Of a stretch of 64,000 nucleotides of DNA, positions 8,988 through 15,010 are shown one piece after another. This stretch comes from an uncultured Candidatus Saccharibacteria bacterium. GTDB lineage: Bacteria > Patescibacteriota > Saccharimonadia > Saccharimonadales > Saccharimonadaceae. A program made the translations under genes and the position numbers. The DNA lies in the NCBI GenBank assembly GCA_946414345.1, contig CAMKOB010000001.1:20619-84618 (forward strand), read 5' to 3'. How positions within the stretch are numbered: the first letter of the stretch is position 1; every line of letters starts with the position of its first letter. Under the pieces are notes generated by a model. It was not told where the DNA came from. It made no database searches and saw only the letters and a list, made by a program, of their open reading frames with translations.

Positions 8988-9485
8988 ATGGCAATTTCAA
9001 AAGATAAAAAGAACGCATTGGTTGCTGAATTAACCGAACTTCTGAATGATTCCAAAATGGTAGTCTATGCAAAATATCAAGGACTTACCGTTGCAGAACT
9101 TCAAGAACTTCGCAAAATTGCACGCGAGGCTGGTGTTAAAATAAAAGTAGTGAAAAACCGTCTAGTAAAAGTAGCGATGAAAGAAATCGCTGCCTATAAA
9201 GACACTGAAGCTTCTAATCTAACTGGTCAATTGCTCTATGCGCTTGGCACAGATGAAGATTTCGATGCTGCAAAGGTGCTCACTAAATTCGCCAAAACCC
9301 ATGACAAAATGGAATTAATTGGTGGTTTTAATTCTGAAGGCGCTAGCCTTAGTACCGAAGAGGTCAAAACTCTCGGTTCCCTCCCGACCAAGAACGAACT
9401 TATCGCCCAGGTGGTGGATACTTTGTTGTCTGGCATCAATGGCGTCGTTTCTGGCTTGGAAAAGCATGCAGAAAGCAACCAATAA
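8988..9485 (+). CDS. rplJ: 50S ribosomal protein L10
   Basis: 165 residues with the family layout: N-terminal rRNA-binding domain (KKNALVAELTELL, VVYAKYQGLTVAELQELR, KVVKNRLVKVAM) and the C-terminal helix (NELIAQVVDTLLSGINGVVSGLEK) that anchors L7/L12 dimers. AAAGGAC precedes the ATG. The gene follows an L10 leader and is 21 bases upstream of rplL, so synthesis is probably feedback-controlled by L10. It is not followed by rpoBC, which usually comes next in bacteria. Confidence 0.98.
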   Translation: MAISKDKKNALVAELTELLNDSKMVVYAKYQGLTVAELQELRKIAREAGVKIKVVKNRLVKVAMKEIAAYKDTEASNLTGQLLYALGTDEDFDAAKVLTKFAKTHDKMELIGGFNSEGASLSTEEVKTLGSLPTKNELIAQVVDTLLSGINGVVSGLEKHAESNQ

Positions 9486-9506
9486 TTATTAGAAAGGAAT
9501 ATTAAT

Positions 9507-9881
9507 ATGGCAACTGATATTAAGAAGTTGGCCGAAGAGCTTGTCAATATGACTGTGCTCGAAGTTAACGAACTCAAAACTGTCCTCAAGGACGAATACG
9601 GCATCGAGCCTGTCGCCGCTGTAGCTGTTGCTGCTGCCGGTGATGCAGGTGCTGCTGCCGCTGATGAAAAATCTGAGTATGACGTGGTATTGAAAGATGC
9701 TGGTGCTCAGAAGATTGCAGTTATCAAGGCCGTAAAGGAAGCAACTGGACTTGGTCTTGGCGAAGCAAAAGCTATCGTAGATGGCGCTCCTGCTACCGTC
9801 AAAGAAAAAGTCGCCAAAGCCGACGCCGAAGCAATGAAGAAAGCTCTCGAAGAAGCTGGTGCGACCGTCGAACTCGCGTAA
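9507..9881 (+). CDS. rplL: 50S ribosomal protein L7/L12
   Basis: 124 residues: N-terminal dimerisation helices ([19 protein letters not shown]), an Ala-rich hinge at about 35-52, and the factor-binding C-terminal domain with [29 protein letters not shown] and VDGAP. AAAGGA lies before the ATG. It is the second gene of the rplJ-rplL operon and ends at a clear intrinsic terminator (9905-9936). Codon choice is noticeably optimised, as expected for the most abundant ribosomal protein. Confidence 0.98.
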   Translation: MATDIKKLAEELVNMTVLEVNELKTVLKDEYGIEPVAAVAVAAAGDAGAAAADEKSEYDVVLKDAGAQKIAVIKAVKEATGLGLGEAKAIVDGAPATVKEKVAKADAEAMKKALEEAGATVELA

Positions 9882-9904
9882 ATACACTAATGCTAGCAAT
9901 TGTT

Positions 9905-9936
9905 CAAAAAACCACCCATGAAAGGGTGGTTTTTTG
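9905..9936 (+). terminator. Intrinsic terminator after rplL
   Basis: Stem ACCACCC (9911-9917) with GGGTGGT (9924-9930), an ATGAAA loop, A-tract before and T-tract after. It can work in both directions and also ends the membrane-protein gene on the opposite strand. Confidence 0.85.
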
Positions 9937-9938
9937 AT

Positions 9939-10505
9939 TTAATCTTCACCTCGTGTCGTTGTAAACTGCACAACGCTACCTAGAGCGGCGCCACCAAACA
10001 ACAGTGGGAAATAATAAATTGCTGGATCCATGCCAGTCGCAAAGAATAATATTAAGGTTGTAATAGTGTAAGAACCGACTAGCGCGGTAGCTAAAATAAT
10101 TGCCGGTTTAACCAACATCGCGGCCGAACCAGCCAATACGACGCCAATTACGGCTCCGATAATAATTGTTTGAACGTCGGTGCCGAAATATTGTATGGTT
10201 ACCATCATAGTTAAGGCAAAAACTGCAACACTTATACAAACTTTCTCAATAGTAAAACCAAACATCGCAAGAAGCAACCCTCCGACCAGCGGAAAAACAT
10301 TTTGCCAAAATACATCATTTACGATGTCTGGCATCACATTTGCCAATGATGGCATAAAAACTACCACCAGGTTAAAGCCAATCAAAAACCAAAGAATAAA
10401 GAACGCTATCTTTTTGACTTTAAAGCCGGCGAATAACAACAATAAGCCGACTATTGCCATCATTATTACTTCTGTATGATTAAGAAAACTAAAATTTATA
10501 TTCAT
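9939..10505 (-). CDS. Small integral membrane protein, DUF4203/TM198-like
   Basis: 188 residues made almost entirely of six to seven hydrophobic helices separated by very short loops, with small-residue motifs (VGGLLLAMFGFTIEK, IIGAVIGVVLAGSAAMLV). The pattern resembles the TM7S3/TM198-like (DUF4203) membrane domain, but I cannot confirm this without a profile search. It has no soluble domain. It lies convergent to rplL and alone on its strand, upstream of nothing obviously related. Function unknown. Confidence 0.65.
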   Translation of the reverse strand: MNINFSFLNHTEVIMMAIVGLLLLFAGFKVKKIAFFILWFLIGFNLVVVFMPSLANVMPDIVNDVFWQNVFPLVGGLLLAMFGFTIEKVCISVAVFALTMMVTIQYFGTDVQTIIIGAVIGVVLAGSAAMLVKPAIILATALVGSYTITTLILFFATGMDPAIYYFPLLFGGAALGSVVQFTTTRGED

Positions 10506-10531
10506 AAAATCATTATAACATAACTTGTTTG

Positions 10532-11461
10532 TTAGTTATAAAGATTTTCGATTTCAATCGAGGGACCCATCGTGGTAGTGATAAACACGCTCTTTACGTA
10601 GGTACCTTTAATAGAAGCAGGTTTTTGTGACTTTAGTGAATCAAAGAATGTGTTAGCATTTTCAAGTAACTTATCTGCACCAAATGAAACTTTACCAAGA
10701 CCAATATGGACAATTGATTGCTTATCAACACGGTATTCAACCTTACCGGCCTTAGACTCTTTGACGGCTTTTTCGACATCCATGGTCACGGTGCCAGCCT
10801 TTGGATTTGGCATTAGGCCTTTGGGGCCGAGCAACCTTGCATATTTACCAAGCTTTGGCATATATTGTGGTGTAGAAATCAAAACATCGAAATCAATCAC
10901 GCCTTTTTCGAGTTGCTTTAAGAATTCTTCGTCTTCAGCAATATCAGCACCAGCAGCCTTAGCGGCTTTACAAACATCAAGTGGAGCAAAAACCGCGACG
11001 CGCACACTTTTACCATTACCATTTGGCAAAACTATGGTAGTACGAATATTCTGGTCTGCCTGGCGTGGATCAACACCGAGTCTTGCATGAGCTTCTACAG
11101 AAGCATCGAATTTCACTGGGCTAGTCTTAATAGCTAGTTCCAAGGCATCCTTAAGATTATAAACTTTTCCCTTTTCAATCAATTTATAAGCCTCTTGGTA
11201 CTTCTTACCACGACGCTCGATACGTGGACGAGTCACTGGCTTTGCGCCTTTTGGCTTCTCGCCAGCAGCATCCGCAGCGGCACGCTCAGCCTTACGAGCC
11301 TGACGCTCTTCCTCGGCTTTTACTTCTTCGTAGTGCTTCTTGGATTTCTTACCAGACTTAGCAAAAGTTTCTGGCTCTGCTACCTCTACATCTTTAGTTT
11401 CGGTCTCAGCTACTTCAGTAGTTTCGACATTATCAAGTTTTTTGGCTTCATCTTCAGCCAT
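10532..11461 (-). CDS. rplA: 50S ribosomal protein L1 with a long charged N-terminal extension
   Basis: 309 residues. The L1 core occupies about 82-309 (GKKYQEAYKLIEKGKVYNL, VRVAVFAP, LGPKGLMPNPKAGTV, GTYVKSVFITTTMGP). The first ~80 residues are an Ala/Glu/Lys-rich, low-complexity extension, acidic then basic, that ordinary L1 (about 230 residues) lacks. L1 binds 23S rRNA at the stalk and represses its own mRNA. Here rplA is divorced from rplK: the two are back to back and divergently transcribed. A leader of about 55 bases with an L1-site-like motif precedes the ATG. Confidence 0.96.
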   Translation of the reverse strand: MAEDEAKKLDNVETTEVAETETKDVEVAEPETFAKSGKKSKKHYEEVKAEEERQARKAERAAADAAGEKPKGAKPVTRPRIERRGKKYQEAYKLIEKGKVYNLKDALELAIKTSPVKFDASVEAHARLGVDPRQADQNIRTTIVLPNGNGKSVRVAVFAPLDVCKAAKAAGADIAEDEEFLKQLEKGVIDFDVLISTPQYMPKLGKYARLLGPKGLMPNPKAGTVTMDVEKAVKESKAGKVEYRVDKQSIVHIGLGKVSFGADKLLENANTFFDSLKSQKPASIKGTYVKSVFITTTMGPSIEIENLYN

Positions 11462-11463
11462 AA

Positions 11464-11512
11464 TATTATCCTTTCTGTGGTGCTAACGGGTGTAACCCTC
11501 CCACGGTTAATT
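11464..11512 (-). promoter_or_regulatory. Putative L1 autoregulatory leader of rplA
   Basis: In the transcript, CCGTGGGAGGGTTAC is followed by ACCCGTTAGCACCACAG, forming a short stem (GGGT with ACCC, GTGG with CCAC) with asymmetric internal purines. This resembles the L1 rRNA target and the L1 leaders of other bacteria. The resemblance is from memory; no covariance model was run. AAAGGA follows directly as Shine-Dalgarno. Confidence 0.5.
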
Positions 11513-11522
11513 GAATATTGAT

Positions 11523-11551
11523 ATTATACCAAAAAAATAAAGAATTGACAA
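11523..11551 (-). promoter_or_regulatory. rplA promoter, sharing its -35 with rplK
   Basis: Minus strand TTGTCA (11546-11551), 17-base spacer, TATAAT (11523-11528) preceded by TGg. The -35 hexamer overlaps that of the rplK promoter on the other strand. Confidence 0.7.
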
Positions 11552-11573
11552 GAGTAAAAAACAGGAGTATAAT
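11545..11573 (+). promoter_or_regulatory. rplK promoter
   Basis: A consensus housekeeping promoter: TTGACA (11545-11550), 17 bases, TATAAT (11568-11573). Predicted start is near 11580, leaving a leader of about 45 bases. Confidence 0.8.
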
Positions 11574-11625
11574 AGTAACTGTTACGTAAATGCTTCTAAA
11601 ATAATAAAATAATAAGGATTTTGCT

Positions 11626-12051
11626 ATGGCAGAGAAAAAAGTAATTGGGAATTTGAAACTAAGAATTCCTGGTGGCAAAGCAACAGCTGGCCCTCCGGTA
11701 GGTTCTACCCTTGGTCAATGGGGCTTAAATATGATGGATTTTATTAATCCATTTAATGAGAAGACCAAAGAATTCATGGGTAAGAATGTGATTGTTCATA
11801 TTAAGGTTTACGAAGATCGTACATTTGATTGGACTTGCCTTGGCCAGCCAGTTGATGATTTGATTCGCGAAGCAATTAAACTCGACAAAGGCTCTGGTAA
11901 GCCAAATGTTGATAAGGTTGGTAAGATTACTCGTGCTCAGCTCGAGGAAATAGCTCAAAAGAAAATGGACCAACTAAATGCCGTCGACCTAGAAGGCGCA
12001 GTCAAAATTGTCGCTGGTACTGCCCGTTCGATGGGTGTAACTATCGAATAA
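11626..12051 (+). CDS. rplK: 50S ribosomal protein L11
   Basis: 141 residues, full length. Motifs: KLRIPGGKATAGPPVGSTLGQWGLNMMDFI for the N-terminal domain (proline-rich GPPVG binding region), FTPP-region replaced by DRTFDWTCLGQPVDD, and the C-terminal rRNA-binding domain ending in VAGTARSMGVTIE. The DWTCLGQPVDD stretch differs from the usual FITKTPPA segment, which may be a lineage trait. It is alone in its transcript, between a consensus promoter and a strong terminator; the usual rplK-rplA operon is absent. Confidence 0.97.
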   Translation: MAEKKVIGNLKLRIPGGKATAGPPVGSTLGQWGLNMMDFINPFNEKTKEFMGKNVIVHIKVYEDRTFDWTCLGQPVDDLIREAIKLDKGSGKPNVDKVGKITRAQLEEIAQKKMDQLNAVDLEGAVKIVAGTARSMGVTIE

Positions 12052-12063
12052 TAAATTAATGCC

Positions 12064-12096
12064 TAAAAAAGCAACGGTTCACGCCGTTGCTTTTTT
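12064..12096 (+). terminator. Intrinsic terminator after rplK
   Basis: Stem GCAACGG (12071-12077) with CCGTTGC (12084-12090), flanked by six A and six T. Its 3' arm also holds the TTG of a possible -35 for the next gene. Confidence 0.88.
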
Positions 12097-12106
12097 GTGT
12101 TGTTCA

Positions 12107-12115
12107 TGCTATAAT
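12107..12115 (+). promoter_or_regulatory. Promoter of the 156-residue orphan gene
   Basis: TGcTATAAT, with a weak TTGCTT 17 bases upstream inside the terminator arm. The predicted leader of about 50 bases contains a small TCCGC/GCGGA hairpin (12126-12147). Confidence 0.55.
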
Positions 12116-12173
12116 AAAAAAATAATCCGCTTTGTGTGTCGGGCGGAAAATACAAATACGGGGGGTTATAAAA

Positions 12174-12644
12174 GTGACACAGGAACACTTGCAGGAAGTT
12201 AGCGAGATACGAAGAAACATTTTTTTCGAATCCCCAGAAGACGAAGAGCTCTGGACTGAGTCCTTTACTACAGCAATGCAGCTCTGGGAAGATTTCGCCG
12301 AAGGCTATCGTACGGCAATCATCGAGTATAAGTTTCTCGCGGCCGAGCGTCGCAAAGCAAAAATATGCCCGATTTATGCCATACCGAAAGGTATCATCAA
12401 CGAGTATCCCGTCATCAGATTCTTCTTTTGCCTCGACGAGATTTCGGCGCGTGAATATTTAAGAGATATTCGCGCAGAAGAATTGCCGGCCAGGACTATG
12501 AGATTGTTGGAAACAATCGAAACGAACCATGCATACAACAGCATTGTCACGAGAGTGAAAGAGTTTCGTTACCGGCAAAAACATGGGTACGGCAAGACGT
12601 GCTACTGTTACGGGCTCTCCACGCGTCTTCCTTCTCGCAAATAA
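12174..12644 (+). CDS. Orphan hypothetical protein, GC-rich cassette
   Basis: I do not recognise this 156-residue protein. It is highly charged and probably helical in its first half (about 5-60, with ESPEDEELWTESF and YKFLAAERRKAK), followed by a segment with FFFCLDEISAREYLRDIRAEELPARTMRLLETIE and a basic, cysteine-containing tail (KTCYCYGLSTRLPSRK). No signal or membrane segment. I chose GTG at 12174 because a G-run (12160-12165) lies eight bases upstream; an in-frame TTG 14 codons earlier falls in the leader hairpin. Base composition is higher in G+C than its neighbours (32 of 60 in the sample 12241-12300). It has its own promoter and GC-rich hairpin, one of four such units in the window. 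Confidence 0.7.
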   Translation: MTQEHLQEVSEIRRNIFFESPEDEELWTESFTTAMQLWEDFAEGYRTAIIEYKFLAAERRKAKICPIYAIPKGIINEYPVIRFFFCLDEISAREYLRDIRAEELPARTMRLLETIETNHAYNSIVTRVKEFRYRQKHGYGKTCYCYGLSTRLPSRK

Positions 12645-12652
12645 TTTTCTGC

Positions 12653-12682
12653 AAAAGGCCGCCCCGTATGGGGCGGCCAATC
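12653..12682. terminator. Bidirectional GC-rich terminator
   Basis: Perfect stem GGCCGCCCC (12657-12665) with GGGGCGGCC (12670-12678), four-base loop. On the minus strand it is followed by TTTTG and ends nusG-secE; on the plus strand it ends the orphan gene, with a poorer T-tract. Confidence 0.8.
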
Positions 12683-12702
12683 ACTTTTATAATGGCCTAG
12701 AA

Positions 12703-13251
12703 CTAAGCCAATTGTTTTACTTGCAAAGCGTCAAGCTCTACAGGGGTTTCACGGCCAAACATACTTACCATGACTTTTAACTTGCCTTTAGCGCCGTCAA
12801 TCTCAGAAACTGTTCCCTCAAATCCTTTAAATGGACCATCGGTAATTGATACCACCTCACCAATTTCATATTTAACCGAAAACTTCGGGTCTTCTACGCC
12901 CATACGTTTCTTGATCTTAGAGATTTCTTTTTCGGAAACAGGAGTTGGCTGTGTGCCAGTGCCGATAAAGCCAGTTACGCCAGGAGTGTTACGAATTATA
13001 TACCATGTTTCATCAGAGAGTTTCATGTCAACCAATACGTAACCTTGCAAAATCTTGCGATCCACAACCTTACGCTTGCCATTTTTGATTTCAATCTGTT
13101 TTTCTTTTGGTACAATCGCCTCAAAAATTTTACCTTTCATTTCTGGTGTTTTTACACGCTGGTTTACCGAATCAGCCACCTTATCTTCATAGCCACTATA
13201 GGTGGAGATTGCATACCACGCACGAGTGTCATCATATCTATTTACTGCCAT
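12703..13251 (-). CDS. nusG: Transcription termination/antitermination factor NusG
   Basis: 182 residues: the NGN domain (RAWYAISTYSGYEDKVADSV, GYVLVDMKLSDETWYIIRNTPGVTGFIG) and a C-terminal KOW domain (EIGEVVSITDGPFKGFEGTVSEID, VMVSMFGRETPVELD). It binds RNA polymerase and couples it to ribosomes or Rho. AAAGGA lies before the ATG. The order secE-nusG on one strand is normal, but here both run against rplK and rplJL, so the usual secE-nusG-rplK-rplA-rplJ-rplL order is broken. Confidence 0.97.
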   Translation of the reverse strand: MAVNRYDDTRAWYAISTYSGYEDKVADSVNQRVKTPEMKGKIFEAIVPKEKQIEIKNGKRKVVDRKILQGYVLVDMKLSDETWYIIRNTPGVTGFIGTGTQPTPVSEKEISKIKKRMGVEDPKFSVKYEIGEVVSITDGPFKGFEGTVSEIDGAKGKLKVMVSMFGRETPVELDALQVKQLA

Positions 13252-13265
13252 TTGTAATCCTTTCT

Positions 13266-13652
13266 TTAATTACCTAATATTAAACCAAATATAAATCTAA
13301 AGAATAAATCAAGGAGTAGAATAATCACCATGAAAAGTGCGGTGTAAACAAACACGGCAAATACCATTTTCCAGGTCGCTTTACGATTCGGCCAACGTAC
13401 CTGGCGAATTTCTTTCCAAGAATCCCTCAAATATCGGCCAAGCGCTACAAATGGACGGAATAAAATAAATACCTTTTTACCGCTCTTTTGGCTTTTCTTT
13501 TCGGCTTTTTTTGCTTTTTTCTGCTCTTTTAGTTTGGCTTTTTCGGACTTCTTGTCTTGCACGACTACTTTTTTGCGTGTAATCGTCGGCTCGTCCTGGA
13601 CTTCTGGTTTGGTGGGCCCATCGCTTGCCTTGATTCTGGTGATCTTCGCCAT
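13266..13652 (-). CDS. secE: Preprotein translocase subunit SecE with basic N-terminal extension
   Basis: 128 residues. The SecE core is C-terminal: an amphipathic helix with SWKEIRQVRWPNRKATWKM followed by one membrane segment (about 102-124). The first ~65 residues are a Lys/Glu/Ala-rich extension (KKSEKAKLKEQKKAKKAEKK), longer than in typical single-span SecE of 60-80 residues. It stabilises SecY in the inner membrane. TGtTATAAT lies upstream with an AAAGGAG Shine-Dalgarno, and nusG follows after 13 bases. Confidence 0.95.
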   Translation of the reverse strand: MAKITRIKASDGPTKPEVQDEPTITRKKVVVQDKKSEKAKLKEQKKAKKAEKKSQKSGKKVFILFRPFVALGRYLRDSWKEIRQVRWPNRKATWKMVFAVFVYTALFMVIILLLDLFFRFIFGLILGN

Positions 13653-13762
13653 AATGCTCCTTTTATTCTATTATAACACATCAAAAAAGTCTGATACCAG
13701 ACTTGTCAATAGTATAGCGCATATTAATGAATAATACAAGACTTTTTTAAAAAAAATGTGCT

Positions 13763-13768
13763 ATAATA
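13763..13768 (+). promoter_or_regulatory. tRNA-Gln promoter -10
   Basis: TGcTATAAT with the hexamer at 13763-13768, 12 bases before the mature tRNA 5' end. Confidence 0.55.
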
Positions 13769-13780
13769 TTCATAACCGTT

Positions 13781-13854
13781 GGGGATTCGCCAAGTGGTAA
13801 GGCAGTGGGTTCTGGTCCCACCATTCGGGGGTTCGAATCCCTCATCCCCAGCCA
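13781..13854 (+). tRNA. tRNA-Gln (CTG)
   Basis: 74 bases with encoded CCA. Acceptor TGGGGAT pairs with ATCCCCA, discriminator G; anticodon stem GTGGG/CCCAC with loop TTCTGGT gives anticodon CTG at 13812-13814; T-loop TTCGAAT. U1-A72 is typical of bacterial tRNA-Gln. Confidence 0.95.
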
Positions 13855-13923
13855 CAAGAGCACCTCTATTCCAGAGGGCTTTTTTAGCTAATGACTCGGA
13901 CCTTCGATGCGAATCCCTCATCC
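13834..13923 (+). repeat. Short direct repeat of the tRNA-Gln 3' end
   Basis: CGAATCCCTCATCC occurs in the T-arm/acceptor of tRNA-Gln (13834-13847) and again at 13910-13923, 76 bases on, outside any gene. This could be an attachment-site scar or a partial duplication. Confidence 0.5.
13858..13887 (+). terminator. Terminator after tRNA-Gln
   Basis: CCTCT and AGAGG pair around ATTCC, flanked by GC pairs and followed by six T. Confidence 0.6.
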
Positions 13924-13952
13924 TTAAATACGAAAAATGAAAAATGGACTTA

Positions 13953-14945
13953 CTACACCGGAGATTTAATTAGATATTCTGCGAGGTTATTTTTGTCTTG
14001 CTTGTCCAAGCGGAATGACTTTATTAAGTCAGATATGCTCCCGTCAGCTTTCTTATTCCAGTTGGGTTCTCCTGTCTTTTTATTTAAATTCAATGTAACG
14101 ATATAGTTGGTGATTGTATAGGGCATATCCGAAACGGTAGACGGATAGGAGCCAGCATTAACCATCGCCATATATTCTTCCATGTCTATACTTATGCCAA
14201 TACAATTTAGAGTCAAAGAATAATCGTTTTCGCTCTCTTCTAATTCATAACTATAAATCGAACTAGGCTGCGTCATAGTGGTAGTCACTGCATACACCGG
14301 CAAAGTTTTTTGTACTACCGCCGAAGAAGTATCTGTAAAGACTATTCTATCATTAGTACTATTTCCAATGGTTTCTTTATAATAATCCACATACTTTTTG
14401 TTAAACGAAACTGCTTTAGGCCAATATGCCGGTGAATGTATATCTTTATAATCCTCAGTTGACACTATTGCATAATAATCGCCAACCAGTGTGGTAGTAA
14501 TTTCGTTTTTTCCAAAATCTGATACATGATAATCAATTTCTTCAATTTCATCTATTGATTCGTATGAATAATCTAGCACAATATGGGTTTCTTCAGTTTT
14601 CAGTGCTAATGTTGGATCTGCGTAACCTTTTGGCATATAACCTGGTTGGTTCATGATTTTAAAAGCCGCAATTGTTTGCTCTTTAGTGAGATTGTCGAAA
14701 TCATAATCAAAAATACTCTCCGCGTCTGAAATCTCGTCCCCGGAAGCAGGTGAGTTTGTCGGTTTTGGAGTTAAAAAAATAATTAAATCAATTATGCCAA
14801 GAATAATTATGGCTAAGCCTAAAACACTTAGTATTATTTTATATACAATATTGTTGTTTGCTTGTTTTGAGGTATTTATAGATACATTTTGTATAGCATC
14901 TTCTTCGTTTTTAATCAGATCCAAACTCGTTGATTGTTTTTGCAT
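13953..14945 (-). CDS. Membrane-anchored extracellular protein of unknown family
   Basis: 330 residues: a short polar N-terminus (1-33), one membrane helix (about 34-60, IILSVLGLAIIILGIIDLIIFL), a Ser/Pro/acidic linker and an extracellular domain of about 250 residues rich in Thr, Tyr and beta strands. The charge pattern puts the N-terminus inside. No catalytic motif is seen. It lies between tRNA-Gln and the 2089-residue surface protein on the same strand. TGgTATAAT and AAGGATT precede the ATG. Function unknown; a surface lipoprotein-like or carrier role is only a guess. Confidence 0.7.
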   Translation of the reverse strand: MQKQSTSLDLIKNEEDAIQNVSINTSKQANNNIVYKIILSVLGLAIIILGIIDLIIFLTPKPTNSPASGDEISDAESIFDYDFDNLTKEQTIAAFKIMNQPGYMPKGYADPTLALKTEETHIVLDYSYESIDEIEEIDYHVSDFGKNEITTTLVGDYYAIVSTEDYKDIHSPAYWPKAVSFNKKYVDYYKETIGNSTNDRIVFTDTSSAVVQKTLPVYAVTTTMTQPSSIYSYELEESENDYSLTLNCIGISIDMEEYMAMVNAGSYPSTVSDMPYTITNYIVTLNLNKKTGEPNWNKKADGSISDLIKSFRLDKQDKNNLAEYLIKSPV

Positions 14946-14981
14946 TTTAATCCTTCTATCTCCATTATACCATAAACATAA

Positions 14982-15006
14982 ATATGAGAGCTTGCTCTCA
15001 TATTTT
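14982..15006. terminator. Terminator after the giant FISUMP gene
   Basis: Near-perfect palindrome ATATGAGAGC/GCTCTCATAT with a two- to four-base loop and T-runs on both sides. Confidence 0.7.
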
Positions 15007-15010
15007 TATA

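Noticed and set aside
9489-9899. 136-codon ORF opposite rplL
   Set aside because: Antisense shadow caused by the biased codons of rplL.
12132-12173. TTG start 14 codons upstream for the 156-residue orphan
   Set aside because: It lies in the leader hairpin without a ribosome site; the GTG at 12174 follows a G-run at normal distance.
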